Source: Sinohyriopsis cumingii
Lineage: Eukaryota; Mollusca; Bivalvia; Unionida; Unionidae
Length of the DNA stretch: 64,000 nt
Direction of reading: 5' to 3'
NCBI GenBank assembly: GCA_028554795.2
Contig: CM068828.1
Location: 20,391,936 to 20,455,935 of the forward strand
Below, in pieces: positions 12,463 through 24,240 of the stretch; position 1 is the stretch's first letter, and the number at the start of each line of letters is the position of its first letter. The notes under the pieces are model-generated. The model was not told the origin of the DNA. It searched no databases and saw only the letters and a list, made by a program, of their open reading frames with translations. A program made the position numbers and the translations under genes.

Positions 12463-12682
12463 CTAAAATATATAACATTAAGTGTACATATTAAAACACT
12501 CTTCATTGTATCATTTCATCATAAATGGTTGATTGAGGATCTAATTATTAGCAGAAAAAATCTCACAAAATTTAATGACAAGGTGAGAACAAGACTGATG
12601 TGTCAGTAATCAAAATAAAAACTAAGAGAACCAGAAATGGGATATAATATGTAACCATTGTAAGGAGAACACATGTTCAGTA

Positions 12683-13100
12683 GTACACTAGTACCTTGAA
12701 GTTATCAACTCTGAAATCAACAGCATTCTTTGTCTGGCAGATGGAAATCTATGTGCTAGTACCTTCAAGTTATCAACTCTGAAATCAACAGCATTCTTTG
12801 TCTGGCAGATGGAAATCTTTGTGCTAGTACCTTGAAGTTAACAACTCTGAAATCAACAGCATTCTCTGTCTGGCAGTTGGAAATCTAAGTACTAGTACCT
12901 TCAAGTTATCAACTCTAAAATCAACATCATTCTTTGTCTGGCAGATGGAAATCTATGTGCTAGTACCTTCAAGTTATCAACTCTGAAATCAACAGCATTC
13001 TTTGTCTGGCAGATGGAAATCTAAGTGCTAGTACCTTCAAGTTATTAACTCTGAAATCAACAGCATTCTTTGTCTGGCAGATGGAAATCTATGTGCCAAG
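12683..13100. repeat. 68-bp tandem repeat, 6 copies
   Basis: Units contain CTAGTACCTTCAAGTTATCA and TCTTTGTCTGGCAGATGGAA. Period measured directly between 12,688 and 12,756. The copies are nearly identical. Confidence 0.96.
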
Positions 13101-13603
13101 TTTCTTTCAAAATCATTGTAAGTAAAGGCATATGACATACATGATATAATTCCTCAATTCCCATGATAGTCTAATGTTTTAATTACAATTCATAATGTGA
13201 AACCTCTATACATAAATTCCCGGATTTTATTTTAGCCTACAAAATTTACTTTTTTATATAAAATGTCTCACCCAAGAATGCATGCATAAAGTCATAATGT
13301 CTTATCGTCAACTAATTGTCTTAGGTCTCAAAACAATTTACTCAACATCTATTATTTACTTCATGCAATCAAAACCCCATTCTTGATAACCTTCCTCAAA
13401 GCTATTTCTTTTAATTCCTAATGGACATATATTCAGCAAATGACCTTGGTCTTATTGACCTAGGGATTTTTCCTAGGCTAAAGGAAACAAATGTACCCAT
13501 CTGCACTGAAATTATGTTCACTGTAACTCAGGTTATCATCTAGAAATGAAATGCATAGGAAACAGTAGCCATGATCCTGGATTTACAAACCCCAAAATTG
13601 ATA

Positions 13604-13710
13604 ACATGAAGGTTCCTCCATGGTCCTAAGGAAAACATATCTCCACTTCCACGGTCCTAAGGAAAACACATCTCCACTTCCACCATCCTAAGGAAAACAT
13701 CTCCCATGAA
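13604..13710. repeat. Short tandem repeat, about 37 bp x 3
   Basis: Three units share GGTCCTAAGGAAAACA followed by TCTCCACTTCCA, the last being shortened. Confidence 0.85.
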
Positions 13711-13841
13711 ACTACAATTAATCCTAGCCAAACAGACAATGATAAACCTTACACCATTCATTTCAGCGCAAAGATTGTTGTAATTTTCTACCGATACTTA
13801 TGGCAAATTTAAACTGTCCCTTGAACAATCTATTATGAGTT

Positions 13842-14116
13842 TTACCATATTATCCTTAACAAATTTACATATAAACATTTTATTTTACCATATTATCCTT
13901 AACAAATTTACATATAAACATTTTGTTTTACCATATTATTCTTAATGAATTACATATGAACATTTTATTTTACTGTATTATCCTTAATAAATTACATATG
14001 AACATTTTATTTTACCATATTATCCTTAACAAATTTACATATAAACATTTTATTTTACCATATTATTCCTAATGAATTACATATGAACATTTTATTTTAC
14101 TGTATTATCCTTAACA
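13842..14116. repeat. 40-bp AT-rich tandem repeat, about 7 copies
   Basis: Units contain TTTTACCATATTATCCTTAA and TACATATAAACATT. Two unit variants (AACAAATTTACATATAAAC and AATGAATTACATATGAAC) occur in blocks. Confidence 0.93.
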
Positions 14117-14352
14117 ATTTTACAAAATCATGATCTGTTCATTGTGGCATGTTTTCTTTTAATAACCTTGATAACCAAAGGCTATTCCATTAAAATCAGT
14201 AAGGGAAAATTATACTTTTTAATAAGCACTACCAACAGAAAAGAATTAAAATTATTCAGACAAAATAAAAAGAAGATTCATACCCCATCCCCTATTTTTA
14301 ATGGAATAGCCATAAAGGACAAAAGTTTCATATGTAACTTAATATACCTTAC

Positions 14353-14460
14353 CTGTCTCGCAATTCTTCCCAGTCCAGTATATTGGACATTCACATGTGT
14401 ATGTACCGCCAAAGTTCCTACAGACACCTCCATTGCTGCAGACAACTGCTTTACATTTGT
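14353..14460 (-). CDS. EGF-like exon 9 (short N-terminus)
   Basis: At 36 residues this is the shortest module. It opens directly with DKC in place of DxNEC, so two N-terminal residues and one calcium ligand are lost. Loops are CKAVVC, CSNGGVC and CRNFGGTYTC, then CEC, and it ends in WTGKNCET. The Asn/Tyr hydroxylation pattern persists. Val before C3 removes the O-fucose site. The acceptor chosen, ATTTAG|AC, avoids an in-frame stop that an AG four bases upstream of it would bring in. The donor is GTAAGG. Open frames on the plus strand across this exon are its shadow. Confidence 0.9.
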
Positions 14461-14779
14461 CTAAATCTTAAAGGAAGGAAGGAAGAAATTACTTCTCAGG
14501 AATACAAATACAAAAATGCAGATGCTGTGTGCTGCACATACAGTTACAAAAAACTTTTCTTTAATCACAAACATGTAATCTGCATAAGTGGGCCAATGAA
14601 TCTGGCAACTTTTGGTTTGAGCCGATGTACAAGTGAAGTTGTACTACACAAGCCTCAGTGTATAAAAAACCCAAATCAGTTGAACTCATTAGCAGTTGAT
14701 ATATGTTAGCTTATGCATTTGAATCCACACACTGGAACTGTAGAGCAGATTGAAAAAATGTTAATACAATTAACCTGCA

Positions 14780-14920
14780 TTGTCCCCTGATATCTCTCTA
14801 CCCCCTATGGACTAGGTCCCAACCCCATATGGATTTTTTGCCCCAATCCCGTATGGACTAGATCCCAGCCTCTATTTACTAGAGCCCAACCCCCTATAGA
14901 CGATGTCCCAATGTGCAACT
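14780..14920. repeat. Degenerate tandem repeat around CCCTATGGACTAGGTCCCA
   Basis: Four or five imperfect units of about 30 bp with CCCCTATGGACTAG and TCCCAACCCC cores. Unusually C-rich for the region, and degraded. Confidence 0.75.
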
Positions 14921-15518
14921 AACAAACTGTTTACAGCCTCACACTTAAAGTGTATACAGTTACTTAGCATTACATTGGGGTTAATCTGTGCAATCACCAT
15001 GGATTCCTGGAGTGACAACTTTGAAACCATTTGGATCACCTCTCAGATAGCCTATAGTGGTTGAGATGTTCATGCCTAGAAGATTGTTGATTTCCACCAT
15101 TTGATCAGCTTGGAACAATTACCAAATTTCTAAGATTTTTTTTAAAGGTCAAGGTTTGCTATCAGTATTTAAAATGTGGAAGTCTTTCCAGAAAATAGCA
15201 TATTGTGTATTTTTGGGGGTTTATTAAAAGCTAAAATTACAAATAATGCTTGTAAAATAATTTGTGTAGAAGGACACAGAATATATAAAATACTTTGAAA
15301 TAATCCACAATGCATGTAATAACATAAATGTTTCATCCACCTTAATATTGCAACTGCCAGACCTTGTTTAATCAAATATAAACTTGCATGAAAATATTCT
15401 AGAATTATAAATGTGGTTAAATTTGTAACAATAATCCTCTGCAAATAAATTTATAAACTTAGACATGGGTTCTGCAAAACATGTCCGTAAAGCAAAACCT
15501 TCTCCTGCATATACTTAC

Positions 15519-16251
15519 AAATAATAATAATAATAATAATAATAATGAGGACTTTGTATAGCGCCTAATCTTTAGAAGCTCTAAGTGTATTACAACATTA
15601 GATAACATCTATAATATAAACAACATATATAATGATATTATTACAGAAAACAAACACCATGAAATTAGAAAACATAAAAAGATGCTGTAAATATTTAAGG
15701 TAGGAAACATTATTAGGTCTTTAAGTTTGTTCTTGCAGTCAAAATAAGTGAGTTTTAAGGGCACTCTTGAATGGGATTACTGTGTCTTTGTGTCTAAATT
15801 CAGTGGGCAATTCATTCCATGTTGCTGAGCCCTGGTATGCAAAAGAACATTGTCCATATGACTTCATTTTCATAGTGAGAATAATGAGTATACAATTGTG
15901 AGAAGATGAGTGTAATTATCTTGCTGGTGTGTACACATGGGTGAGGTCAAATATGTATGTTGGACTGGAGTCCATCAGTGAAACATAGCACAGAGAACAA
16001 ATTTTGTGTTTGATTCTGGATCAAATGGATAGCCAGTGTAGGGTACAGAGCAGCGGGGAGGTGTGCTCTGATCATGGTACTCAAAGTATGATCCGAGCAA
16101 CTGTGTTTTGAACTTTTTGAAGTTTCTGAAGTAGATATTGAGATGAACCAGACATAATTGAGTTACAAAAGTCCAGTCTTGAAAATACTAATGAACATAC
16201 AAGTGTTTTAGTGGCATCAACTGAAAGATATTTGAGAAATAGACAAAACTA
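15519..16251 (-). mobile_element. CR1/L2-type LINE, 5'-truncated copy
   Basis: The minus strand ends in (ATT)n at 15,519-15,546, preceded by AGGCGCTATACAAAGTCCTC. The sequence matches the 3' part of the LINE at 55.5-58.6 kb, including the C-terminal coding end and 3' UTR. It stops near 16,251, just 5' of the LINE sequence ...TTTCAGTTGATGCCACTAAA. It carries scattered substitutions and no intact frame. Such 5' truncation is normal for target-primed insertion. Confidence 0.9.
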
Positions 16252-16547
16252 AAACAGTTATGAATGTTTGTCAGAGACACTTAATTGCTCAGCAAAGAGG
16301 CCATATTACATTATCATTCAATTCTCACACAGTTCTTTGTGGACACCTATCCACTCTCCAGCCAACTGGACACGTGACCTTCAAAGCTACCCCTTTTTCT
16401 GCAAAATGCTTGAAAAGTTTTGATATGCTAGTGTTTAACCCAATAGTCTGTTGAAGTGTGTAAAAAAATTTAAATAGAATTTATCTTGTAGTAAAGCCTC
16501 TTCTTCCACAAGATTGCAATAGTTCATTGGAATTTTACAAACTTGTC

Positions 16548-16799
16548 ATTGTTGTTGTTGTTGTAGAGTTTAACGCCACTTTTCAGCACAAGATAGGCCA
16601 TACATGGCAGCCAGTATTAATGGTGGAGGAAGAACCCGGAAAAACCCCGGAAAGAACCACCGACCCACGAGAAGCTACTGGCAAGCTTTCTCACATAACC
16701 ACATAGCCGAATCCGAGACTCGAACCGACGCGGACAGAGGTGAGATGGCAGTGATCTGTAACGGTGAGCGCTTTAGACCACTCAGCCACTCGGGGCCCC
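16548..16799 (-). mobile_element. tRNA-derived SINE with 12-bp target-site duplications
   Basis: Reading the minus strand from 16,799, a tRNA-like head carries box A (GAGTGGCTGAGTGGTCTAAA) and box B (GGTTCGAGTCTC). A body follows with TTCCTCCACCATTAATACTG, ending GTGGCGTTAAACTC and an (AAC)n tail at 16,548-16,562. TACAAACTTGTC flanks both ends (16,536-16,547 and 16,800-16,811), a clear target-site duplication. The body resembles SINE cores I recall from molluscs, which is the best taxonomic hint here. It is not a functional tRNA gene. Confidence 0.93.
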
Positions 16800-16901
16800 T
16801 ACAAACTTGTCTTATAAATATAATTACATTATCCAATTGTAATCAAGTTAGTGTTACTGTTACATTGTTATGTAAAATGTTACAGCAATTGAAATAGTAA
16901 A

Positions 16902-18930
16902 TAATTAATTATAATCCCTGATGTGTATGATTATTAACTATAATCCCTGATGTGTATGATTATTAACTATAATCCCTGTTGTGTATGATTATTAACTATA
17001 ATCCCTGTTGTGTATGATTATTAACTATAATCTCTGTTGTGTATGATTATTAACTATAATCCCTGTTGTGTATGATTATTAACTATAATCCCTGACGTGT
17101 ATGATTATTTATAATCCTTGATGTGTATGATTATTAACTATAATCCCTGATGTGTATGATTATTAACTATAATCCTTGATGTGTATGATTATTAACTATA
17201 ATCCCTGTTGTGTATGATTATTAACTATAATCTCTGTTGTGTATGATTATTAACTATAATCCCTGTTGTGTATGATTATTAACTATAATCCCTGTTGTGT
17301 ATGATTATTAACTATAATCCCTGATGTGTATGATTATTAACTATAATCCCTGATGTGTATGATTATTAACTATAATCCCTGTTGTGTATGATTATTAACT
17401 ATAATCCCTGATGTGTATGATTATTAACTATAATCCCTGATGTGTATGATTATTAACTATAATCCCTGATGTGTATGAATATTAACTATAATCCATGTTG
17501 TGTATGATTATTAACTATAATCTCTGTTGTGTATGATTATTAACTATAATCCCTGTTGTGTATGATTATTAACTATAATCCCTGTTGTGTATGATTGTTA
17601 ACTATAATCCCTGATGTGTATGATTATTAACTATAATCCCTGATGTGTATGATTATTAACTATAATCCCTGATGTGTATGATTATTAACTATAATCCCTG
17701 TTGTGTATGATTATTAACTATAATCCCTGTTGTGTATGATTATTAACTATAATCCCTGTTGTGTATGATTATTAACTATAATCTCTGTTGTGTATGATTA
17801 TTAACTATAATCCCTGTTGTGTATGATTATTAACTATAATCCCTGTTGTGTATGATTATTAACTATAATCCCTGATGTGTATGATTATTAATTATAATCC
17901 CTGATGTGTATGATTATTAATTATAATCCCTGTTGTGTATGATTATTAATTATAATCCCTGATGTGTATGATTATTAATTATAATCCCTATTGTGTATGA
18001 TTATTAATTATAATCCCTGTTGTGTATGATTATTAATTATAATCCCTGATGTGTACGATTATTAATTATAATCCCTGATGTGTATGATTATTAATTATAA
18101 TCCCTGTTGTGTATGATTATTAATTATAATCCCTGATGTGTATGATTGTTAATTATAATCCCTTATGTGTATGATTGTTAATTATAATCCCTGATGTGTA
18201 TGATTATTAATTTTTACCCCTGATGTGTATGATTATTAATTATAATCCCTGATGTGTATGATTATTAATTATAATCCATGTTGTGTATTATTATTAATTA
18301 TAATCCCTGATGTGTATGATTATTAATTATTACCCCTGATGTGTATGATTATTAATTATAATCCCTGATGTGTATGATTATTAATTATAATCCCTGATGT
18401 GTATGATTATTAATTATAATCCCTGTTGTGTATTATTATTAATTATAATCCCTGATGTGTATGATTATTAATTATAATCCCTGATGTGTATGATTATTAT
18501 TTATAAACCCTGTTGTGTATTATTATTAATTATAATCCCTGTTGTGTATGATTATTAATTATAATCCCTGTTGTGCATGATTATTAATTATAATCCCTGA
18601 TGTGTATGATTATTAATTATAATCCCTGATGTGTATGATTATTAATTATAATCCCTGTTGTGTATTATTATTAATTATAATCCCTGATGTGTATGATTAT
18701 TAATTATAATCCCTGATGTGTATGATTATTATTTATAAACCCTGATGTGTATTATTATTAATTATAATCCCTGATGTGTATGATTATTAATTATAATCCC
18801 TGATGTGTATGATTATTATTTATAAACCCTGTTGTGTATTATTATTAATTATAATCCCTGTTGTGTATGATTATTAATTATAATCCCTGTTGTGTATGAT
18901 TATTAATTATAATCCCTGATGTGTATTATT
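16902..18930. repeat. 29-bp minisatellite, about 70 copies
   Basis: Units contain TAATCCCTGATGTGTATGAT and TATTAACTA/TATTAATTA. Up to about 17,885 units read TTAACTATAATCC, and beyond that TTAATTATAATCC, so the array consists of two blocks with different variants. A second variable site (GATG/GTTG) forms longer-range patterns. Confidence 0.97.
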
Positions 18931-21900
18931 TTCCTATTTCTATCTCTTGTTCTGTTGAAATTTACATATCTTGGAACTTTACCTCTTTTAATTTTTATGC
19001 AATGGGAAGAACTCTGCATAGCCCCAAATTTGTGATTGTAAATAATTCTCATCATAGATTACTTTCCTTGCTTGTAATAAAAACTGCCAAGTAATTGCTT
19101 GCACCCATTTCAATATGAAATTACTAAAAAATGAAATTCTGTTCATTCCACAAGTGTTATAAACAATAATCTAATATTCTAAATCCTATAGACAATAATA
19201 AAATAAAATAAATTTTATAAAAATCTAATAGAAATAAGGGCTCTAAAATGTTTATCAACCTGTCTGATGCAAAATTACTTCATTAATATGGATTACACAG
19301 ATGTCACCCACAATTAATTTATCCAAGAGTCTAATGATATGAGCTTATGTAAGAAATGTGACAAAAATCTAACAGAAATATGGCCTTTAAAGAATTCACA
19401 TGCTCAGGCAATCAGATGTAAGATCACCCCATCAGCATGCATGAATGTTGCTAAATATAAATCATCTAGAATCTAGATCATACAAACTTGTATGGCAAGT
19501 CCGATGTTGCTAATACAGTGTGACCCTGCAATAGCACGCATGAATTTAGATATAACATGATCATGGCATGGTTCCCAAAATTTCATATACATCTATTTGT
19601 CTGTACATGAAAATAAAAAAAAATTCTTTCTTAAAGTATGAAAAATAAAGTGTAAATATTATAATATCATTTTGGGGAAGAGATCGTGTATGAATTCTAA
19701 TACAAGATGATCATTATTACATTGGTCCTAAAATTTCACATAAATGTATTTTTCTTGTACAAGAAAAAATATATTTTTTCATCTTAAAAGTATGAAAAAT
19801 AATAGTAAAACATTTATTCAGGAAACATGCTGGCCTTCACCGATGTCACAAATTGTGATTTTTATTCTTGAATGGTGACATAATATACCATCTGGTGATT
19901 TTTTGCCTCATTGTTGGCAGTTTAAACTTGCATATACAATCTTGGTTTGGAGTGGAGAAATTCTGAGGCACCATAAAAGGAAGCCACAAGCTTGATATGA
20001 AATGCACTGGAATGTATCTACATGTATTGTTACATAAACAAATTCTTTGTTCATATTGGCAAATCATCTTAACAGTGGATCATTATATCATAATCCACTC
20101 ATTTGGACATCTGGCCTGAGTACTGTATGCTATGAGATATTTGTTTTTCTTTTGCTAATTTTTTACATTTCTGGTAGTGGATATCAACTAGATGATGTAT
20201 GTTTCTGACAAATAGTGTGGGACTATCGGCAGCTTGCTAGTAGCTAATACAGTAATTTAGACTGACCTACATATGTGGAGGGTAAGCAAAATTCCTCTTT
20301 TTTCACTCATAAAATTAAATCCTTTGGAACGCTCACATTTTCTTTAGCAATCCCTGACAGAACAGAACACCTGTGTATTTGTTGATCTTTTTTAAATTTA
20401 TGATGCATGCACTGAAGTCGGCATCACTTTGCTACCAGAAGTGTCAAAAACAAAAGCGGAGGTCTGCTTGTTGGTCTATCCAATAGTCATGCCACCAGGA
20501 CTAGCTACAATTGACCAATCTTTGAAGCAGGAACAGTAACTGTTTCAACTGACCAAACGATGGCTAATTTCTTTTTTGTTTTCAAATGTACCCAGAAGAA
20601 ATAGTTGTGCTGAAACTTTTAAAAGAAAACTGATTATCTCTGAAGCACAGATTGTTCTGTATAAATACTAAACAAATAAAAATATTCAGCCTTAATCATT
20701 GTTCTGCAATTATTTTTGATGTTACTGCCACAGTAAGAGATGGGTTTGGTCCAGCAAACTTCAATAACACTTGCACCTTTCATCAAAGAAAACTAGCTAC
20801 AATCTTCAATAAAAACAGAGAACCTTTCATCAAATAAAGTCATCACCAAACTTAAATAAAAGGAATGGAATCTGATGGATTGTTACATTTTCCATAGTGG
20901 CTGGATCATGTTTATTGTGCCATGAAAGTTTCATTTTTTTGCAAGAAAACATTTATTCTTACAATTGCTACTGATGGTGGCAAAAAATGCAAATTAAATT
21001 TCCAATCTTTAGAAACCATAGATATCAGGCCATCAAGTTAACTGAAGATGGGGTATCTTGCAAAGATGTTTGTTAAATATTTTTATTTGTTCAAATGTTT
21101 TCATTTCCCTATGAATACCCTCATCCCTTGGGTAGCCTTGGCAAGATAATAGCTGTCTCCAGCAACAAACGGATATAGATCAAACAACTATACATGTGTT
21201 ATTTGTGTTTTCAAATGTGATGTGACTTGTAGATGAATTTTATGACATGTGATCTACACTCATATTCATGGATTTATTACATACATATACTGTACTTAAC
21301 AGATTATGAATTATAAAAGACAAATGTAAGTTGTCAAAATACAAGTGTATTACAGACTAGTTAGTCTTCATTTTATCGAAAGCATGTATTTTTTTACCCA
21401 CTTTTAAATCACCCACAAATCATTTTTGAAGTACATACATCATTTTCTTCAGCTAACTGACTTGATGATAATATGGTTTGGTCTAAAACACGGTTAGATT
21501 CTACGGATCCCAACCACCATATTATAGCATACTGTCATAATATAACTTATCCTGGATCTGGATCATATATACAAAGTCTAATCAAAATATGATCAGAAAA
21601 TGAAGTCTCTAGAATGTTCACAAGAAAATGATGACAATGGACAGAGGATTCATATTGGACACAGGACCATTCCATCGCCCTAACCCTAAAAAGTTAGTTC
21701 CAAGAACCAAAACAACAACTAGACAAATATTTGGTTAAAACAGGGCTGTACATAAAATGCAAACTGATGAAAATACTGTGATTTCATGATTTTACATGAA
21801 GTTTGAATGTTTGCTGACTTTATGTTTGCTCCAAACCAGAAATTTAAAGACTGGATAAATAATTATTCATCTATCAGGAAAATATAACCATATTTGCAAT

Positions 21901-22277
21901 GCATGAATTTAAACACCAATGTACCTGTAATTTTCTGCAAAACCACAATAATTGACACTCAGGAAAATAAATGGATTGACAGTAGCTAAGACACTAACAC
22001 AAGAGAGAACTGATCAAGCAAACAATATCTCTGCCATTATATATGTAAAAACATCAACAATACTAAAATACAATAAAAATTGTAATGATAACAGTTAAAT
22101 ATAATAACTTATGCTAGATTAGGTATTACCTATGAACATAAATTTTCAAAATCACATCATGCACTGCTTTGATTGTATATATGTACAGATGTTAATTTAT
22201 GGAATACCATAGTAAATGAACCTTTTGTTTAAGAATGATAAAGTGTGGTGCAGAGCAGCATGAAGTTTATCATTTAC
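18931..22277 (-). other. 3.3-kb intronic stretch without recognisable features
   Basis: This is the longest stretch in the window without an identified feature. It is AT-rich, with no array, no EGF exon and no transposon motif I can support. A 74-codon frame on the minus strand at 19,846-20,067 has several cysteines but no splice context or domain pattern. Old transposon remains are possible but unproven. Confidence 0.6.
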
Positions 22278-22397
22278 CTGTCTCACAATTTTTTCCTGTC
22301 CAGAGATTAGTACAAAGGCATTCATAAGATCCAATATTGTTCAGACAATTTCCTCCATTCAGACAAGGAGGTACAGTTGCTCCACACTCATCGATAT
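22278..22397 (-). CDS. EGF-like exon 8 (calcium-binding)
   Basis: This 40-residue module starts DIDEC. Loops are CGATVPPC, CLNGGNC and CLNNIGSYEC, then CLC, and it ends in WTGKNCET. The calcium-binding and hydroxylation pattern is intact. Asn replaces Ser/Thr before C3, so there is no O-fucose site. The acceptor is TTTCAG and the donor GTAAAT. It is separated from its neighbours by introns of about 8-9.5 kb filled mostly by tandem arrays. Confidence 0.94.
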
Positions 22398-22439
22398 CTG
22401 AAATATATTAAAACTTATAGATGCCAACAATCTTGGAGA

Positions 22440-22592
22440 TTACATGCATTTGATATCATCAGTGTAAATGTAACACATCTACTTACAAAACTCGGCATTC
22501 AGACTGCAATAATCATGCATCTGATATCATCAGTGTAAATGTAACACATCTCCTTACAAAACTCTGCATTCAGACTGCAAAAATCATGCGAG
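22440..22592. repeat. 72-bp direct duplication
   Basis: Two adjacent copies share TGATATCATCAGTGTAAATG and CATTCAGACTGCAAWAATCA, a recent tandem duplication in the intron just 5' of exon 8. Confidence 0.92.
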
Positions 22593-24240
22593 GGTAATGG
22601 GGGCAATGAAGTTTTGAGGTAATGGAACGATAATGAGCTCACTGAACACATACAAGGTTTATGATAAAAATTCTGAAAGCTTTGGGAGTCCACATCCATA
22701 ATACTATTATTGACACAAGTTTTAAGTGTCTTGCTTGAACTGTGAAGGAGGAAATTTGGGACGTAACTCATGGGTCAACTTAACTCACTTTTTCACTGGC
22801 CAACACAGTCAGCTCACATGGAAATCAACTGGCCCTGCAGAAAAACAACTGGCCCTCCCAATATGATAAAAAAATATTGTATATATGTGTTCAATACTCT
22901 AAGTTCTTTGAATGCCTCAGTTTTGATTGGTACTGCATTTCATTGTACCATTTCATGTTAATCTGGTGGCACTCTGACATTTCATGGCAAACAATACTGG
23001 CCATCTTGTAATTTTTACATACCACAACAAAAGTTCCATTTTTTTCCCCTAAATACAGCACACTATGCATGTAATACTTATTTCAGTGTGTACCAATTAG
23101 TTACTAGACTAATTAGTTAAATTCCATTATGGCAAATAATCAAATGCTCGTTCTTCTTTCACATACTTCCTTTGCCCGATAACCTTTCTTCTTCCATTAT
23201 TTGGTTTTATTCTAGAAGTGGCTTATGGTTCAGCAGAAATTTTTTGAAGGTTAATAATTAGTGATTAACATGTTAAGGTCATTGGCATTTTGTTTTAGGA
23301 GCCAATGCATACATGCATTAAATATTTAGGCTGGATTAAAAAAAATCCAGGCAAATACAGTCTGGTACAATGACTCTTTCCAGGCAAATATAGTCTGGTA
23401 TAATGACTCTTTACACTACTAGTAAACTTGTTTACAAAAAAAGTTTTTAAAATGCTTGCTATAGCAAAATATACTTTCAAATTAGGGACTGACCATTTAA
23501 TATTTCATTTTTTTTGGTAAATGGACAGGGGGCTGGAATTGTTTTTTAATCAAACACTGGCACTCCAAAAGCTTGATAAGAATACTATTCCTCTGAATTA
23601 TAGAAAAAGACCCAAGTAATTATATCCATTATATTAGTTAAAATATTTATTAATTATTGTGAGGTAAAAATCCAATAATATGCTGGTTCAAAAGAAAAAT
23701 ACAAAATCACTGCCACCAATGAAATGGTCAGACACTTATGACATAATACTTATGTATTTGTTCAACTTTAACTGAACAGTTAGAACACTGAATAATATGA
23801 ATAAATTTTGCAACAAAACATCCTCCATAACAAAGTATATAAAGTATATTCAAATACAATTAAGATGGTGAAATATTTGAAATATTAAATACAGTCAAAC
23901 CAGTAAATTAAAATACAATTAAGATGGTGAAATCATTCAAATCTTTAATAGTCTAACAGTTAACTTTATATATCAGTTACCTGGTCTCAACAGCCATTAT
24001 CTTTTTCTCTTGTGAAATTTCCTCTATAAAAGGTATGTATTAAACTGTTACCTGCATTTCAAAATCAATGGCCAGCTGTTTCCTAACCGTCATGCTTTCT
24101 TACACCTTAAAACAGTCACTCAAGTACAAAAACCATGCAAATGAAGCATTTGTTTCCCAAGAATATCATTGTTTTGGTACTGACATTAATGTGACTTGCC
24201 ATGTAAACATTTTATATTGCTTATATTCAATCTGCTTCAC
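22593..24240 (-). other. Intronic sequence, mostly featureless
   Basis: A 35-bp duplication (CCAGGCAAATAYAGTCTGGT) lies at about 23,347-23,416, and two copies of AAATACAATTAAGATGGTGA at 23,850-23,935. Nothing else is recognised. Confidence 0.7.

Noticed and set aside
14144-14709. Plus-strand frames of about 106-108 codons
   Set aside because: They are antisense shadows over EGF exon 9, which has proper splice sites on the minus strand.
16700-16799. tRNA gene
   Set aside because: Boxes A and B are those of a SINE head. The sequence continues into a SINE body with tail and target duplications and does not end as a tRNA.
16604-16897. Plus-strand frame of 97 codons
   Set aside because: It runs antisense through the SINE and across its target duplication.
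16902-18930. CRISPR-like array (29-bp regular repeat)
   Set aside because: Units are contiguous with no unique spacers. It is a eukaryotic minisatellite, as are the other arrays.
19846-20067. Possible cysteine-rich coding exon on the minus strand
   Set aside because: No EGF spacing, no matching splice sites in phase 1, no recognisable family.
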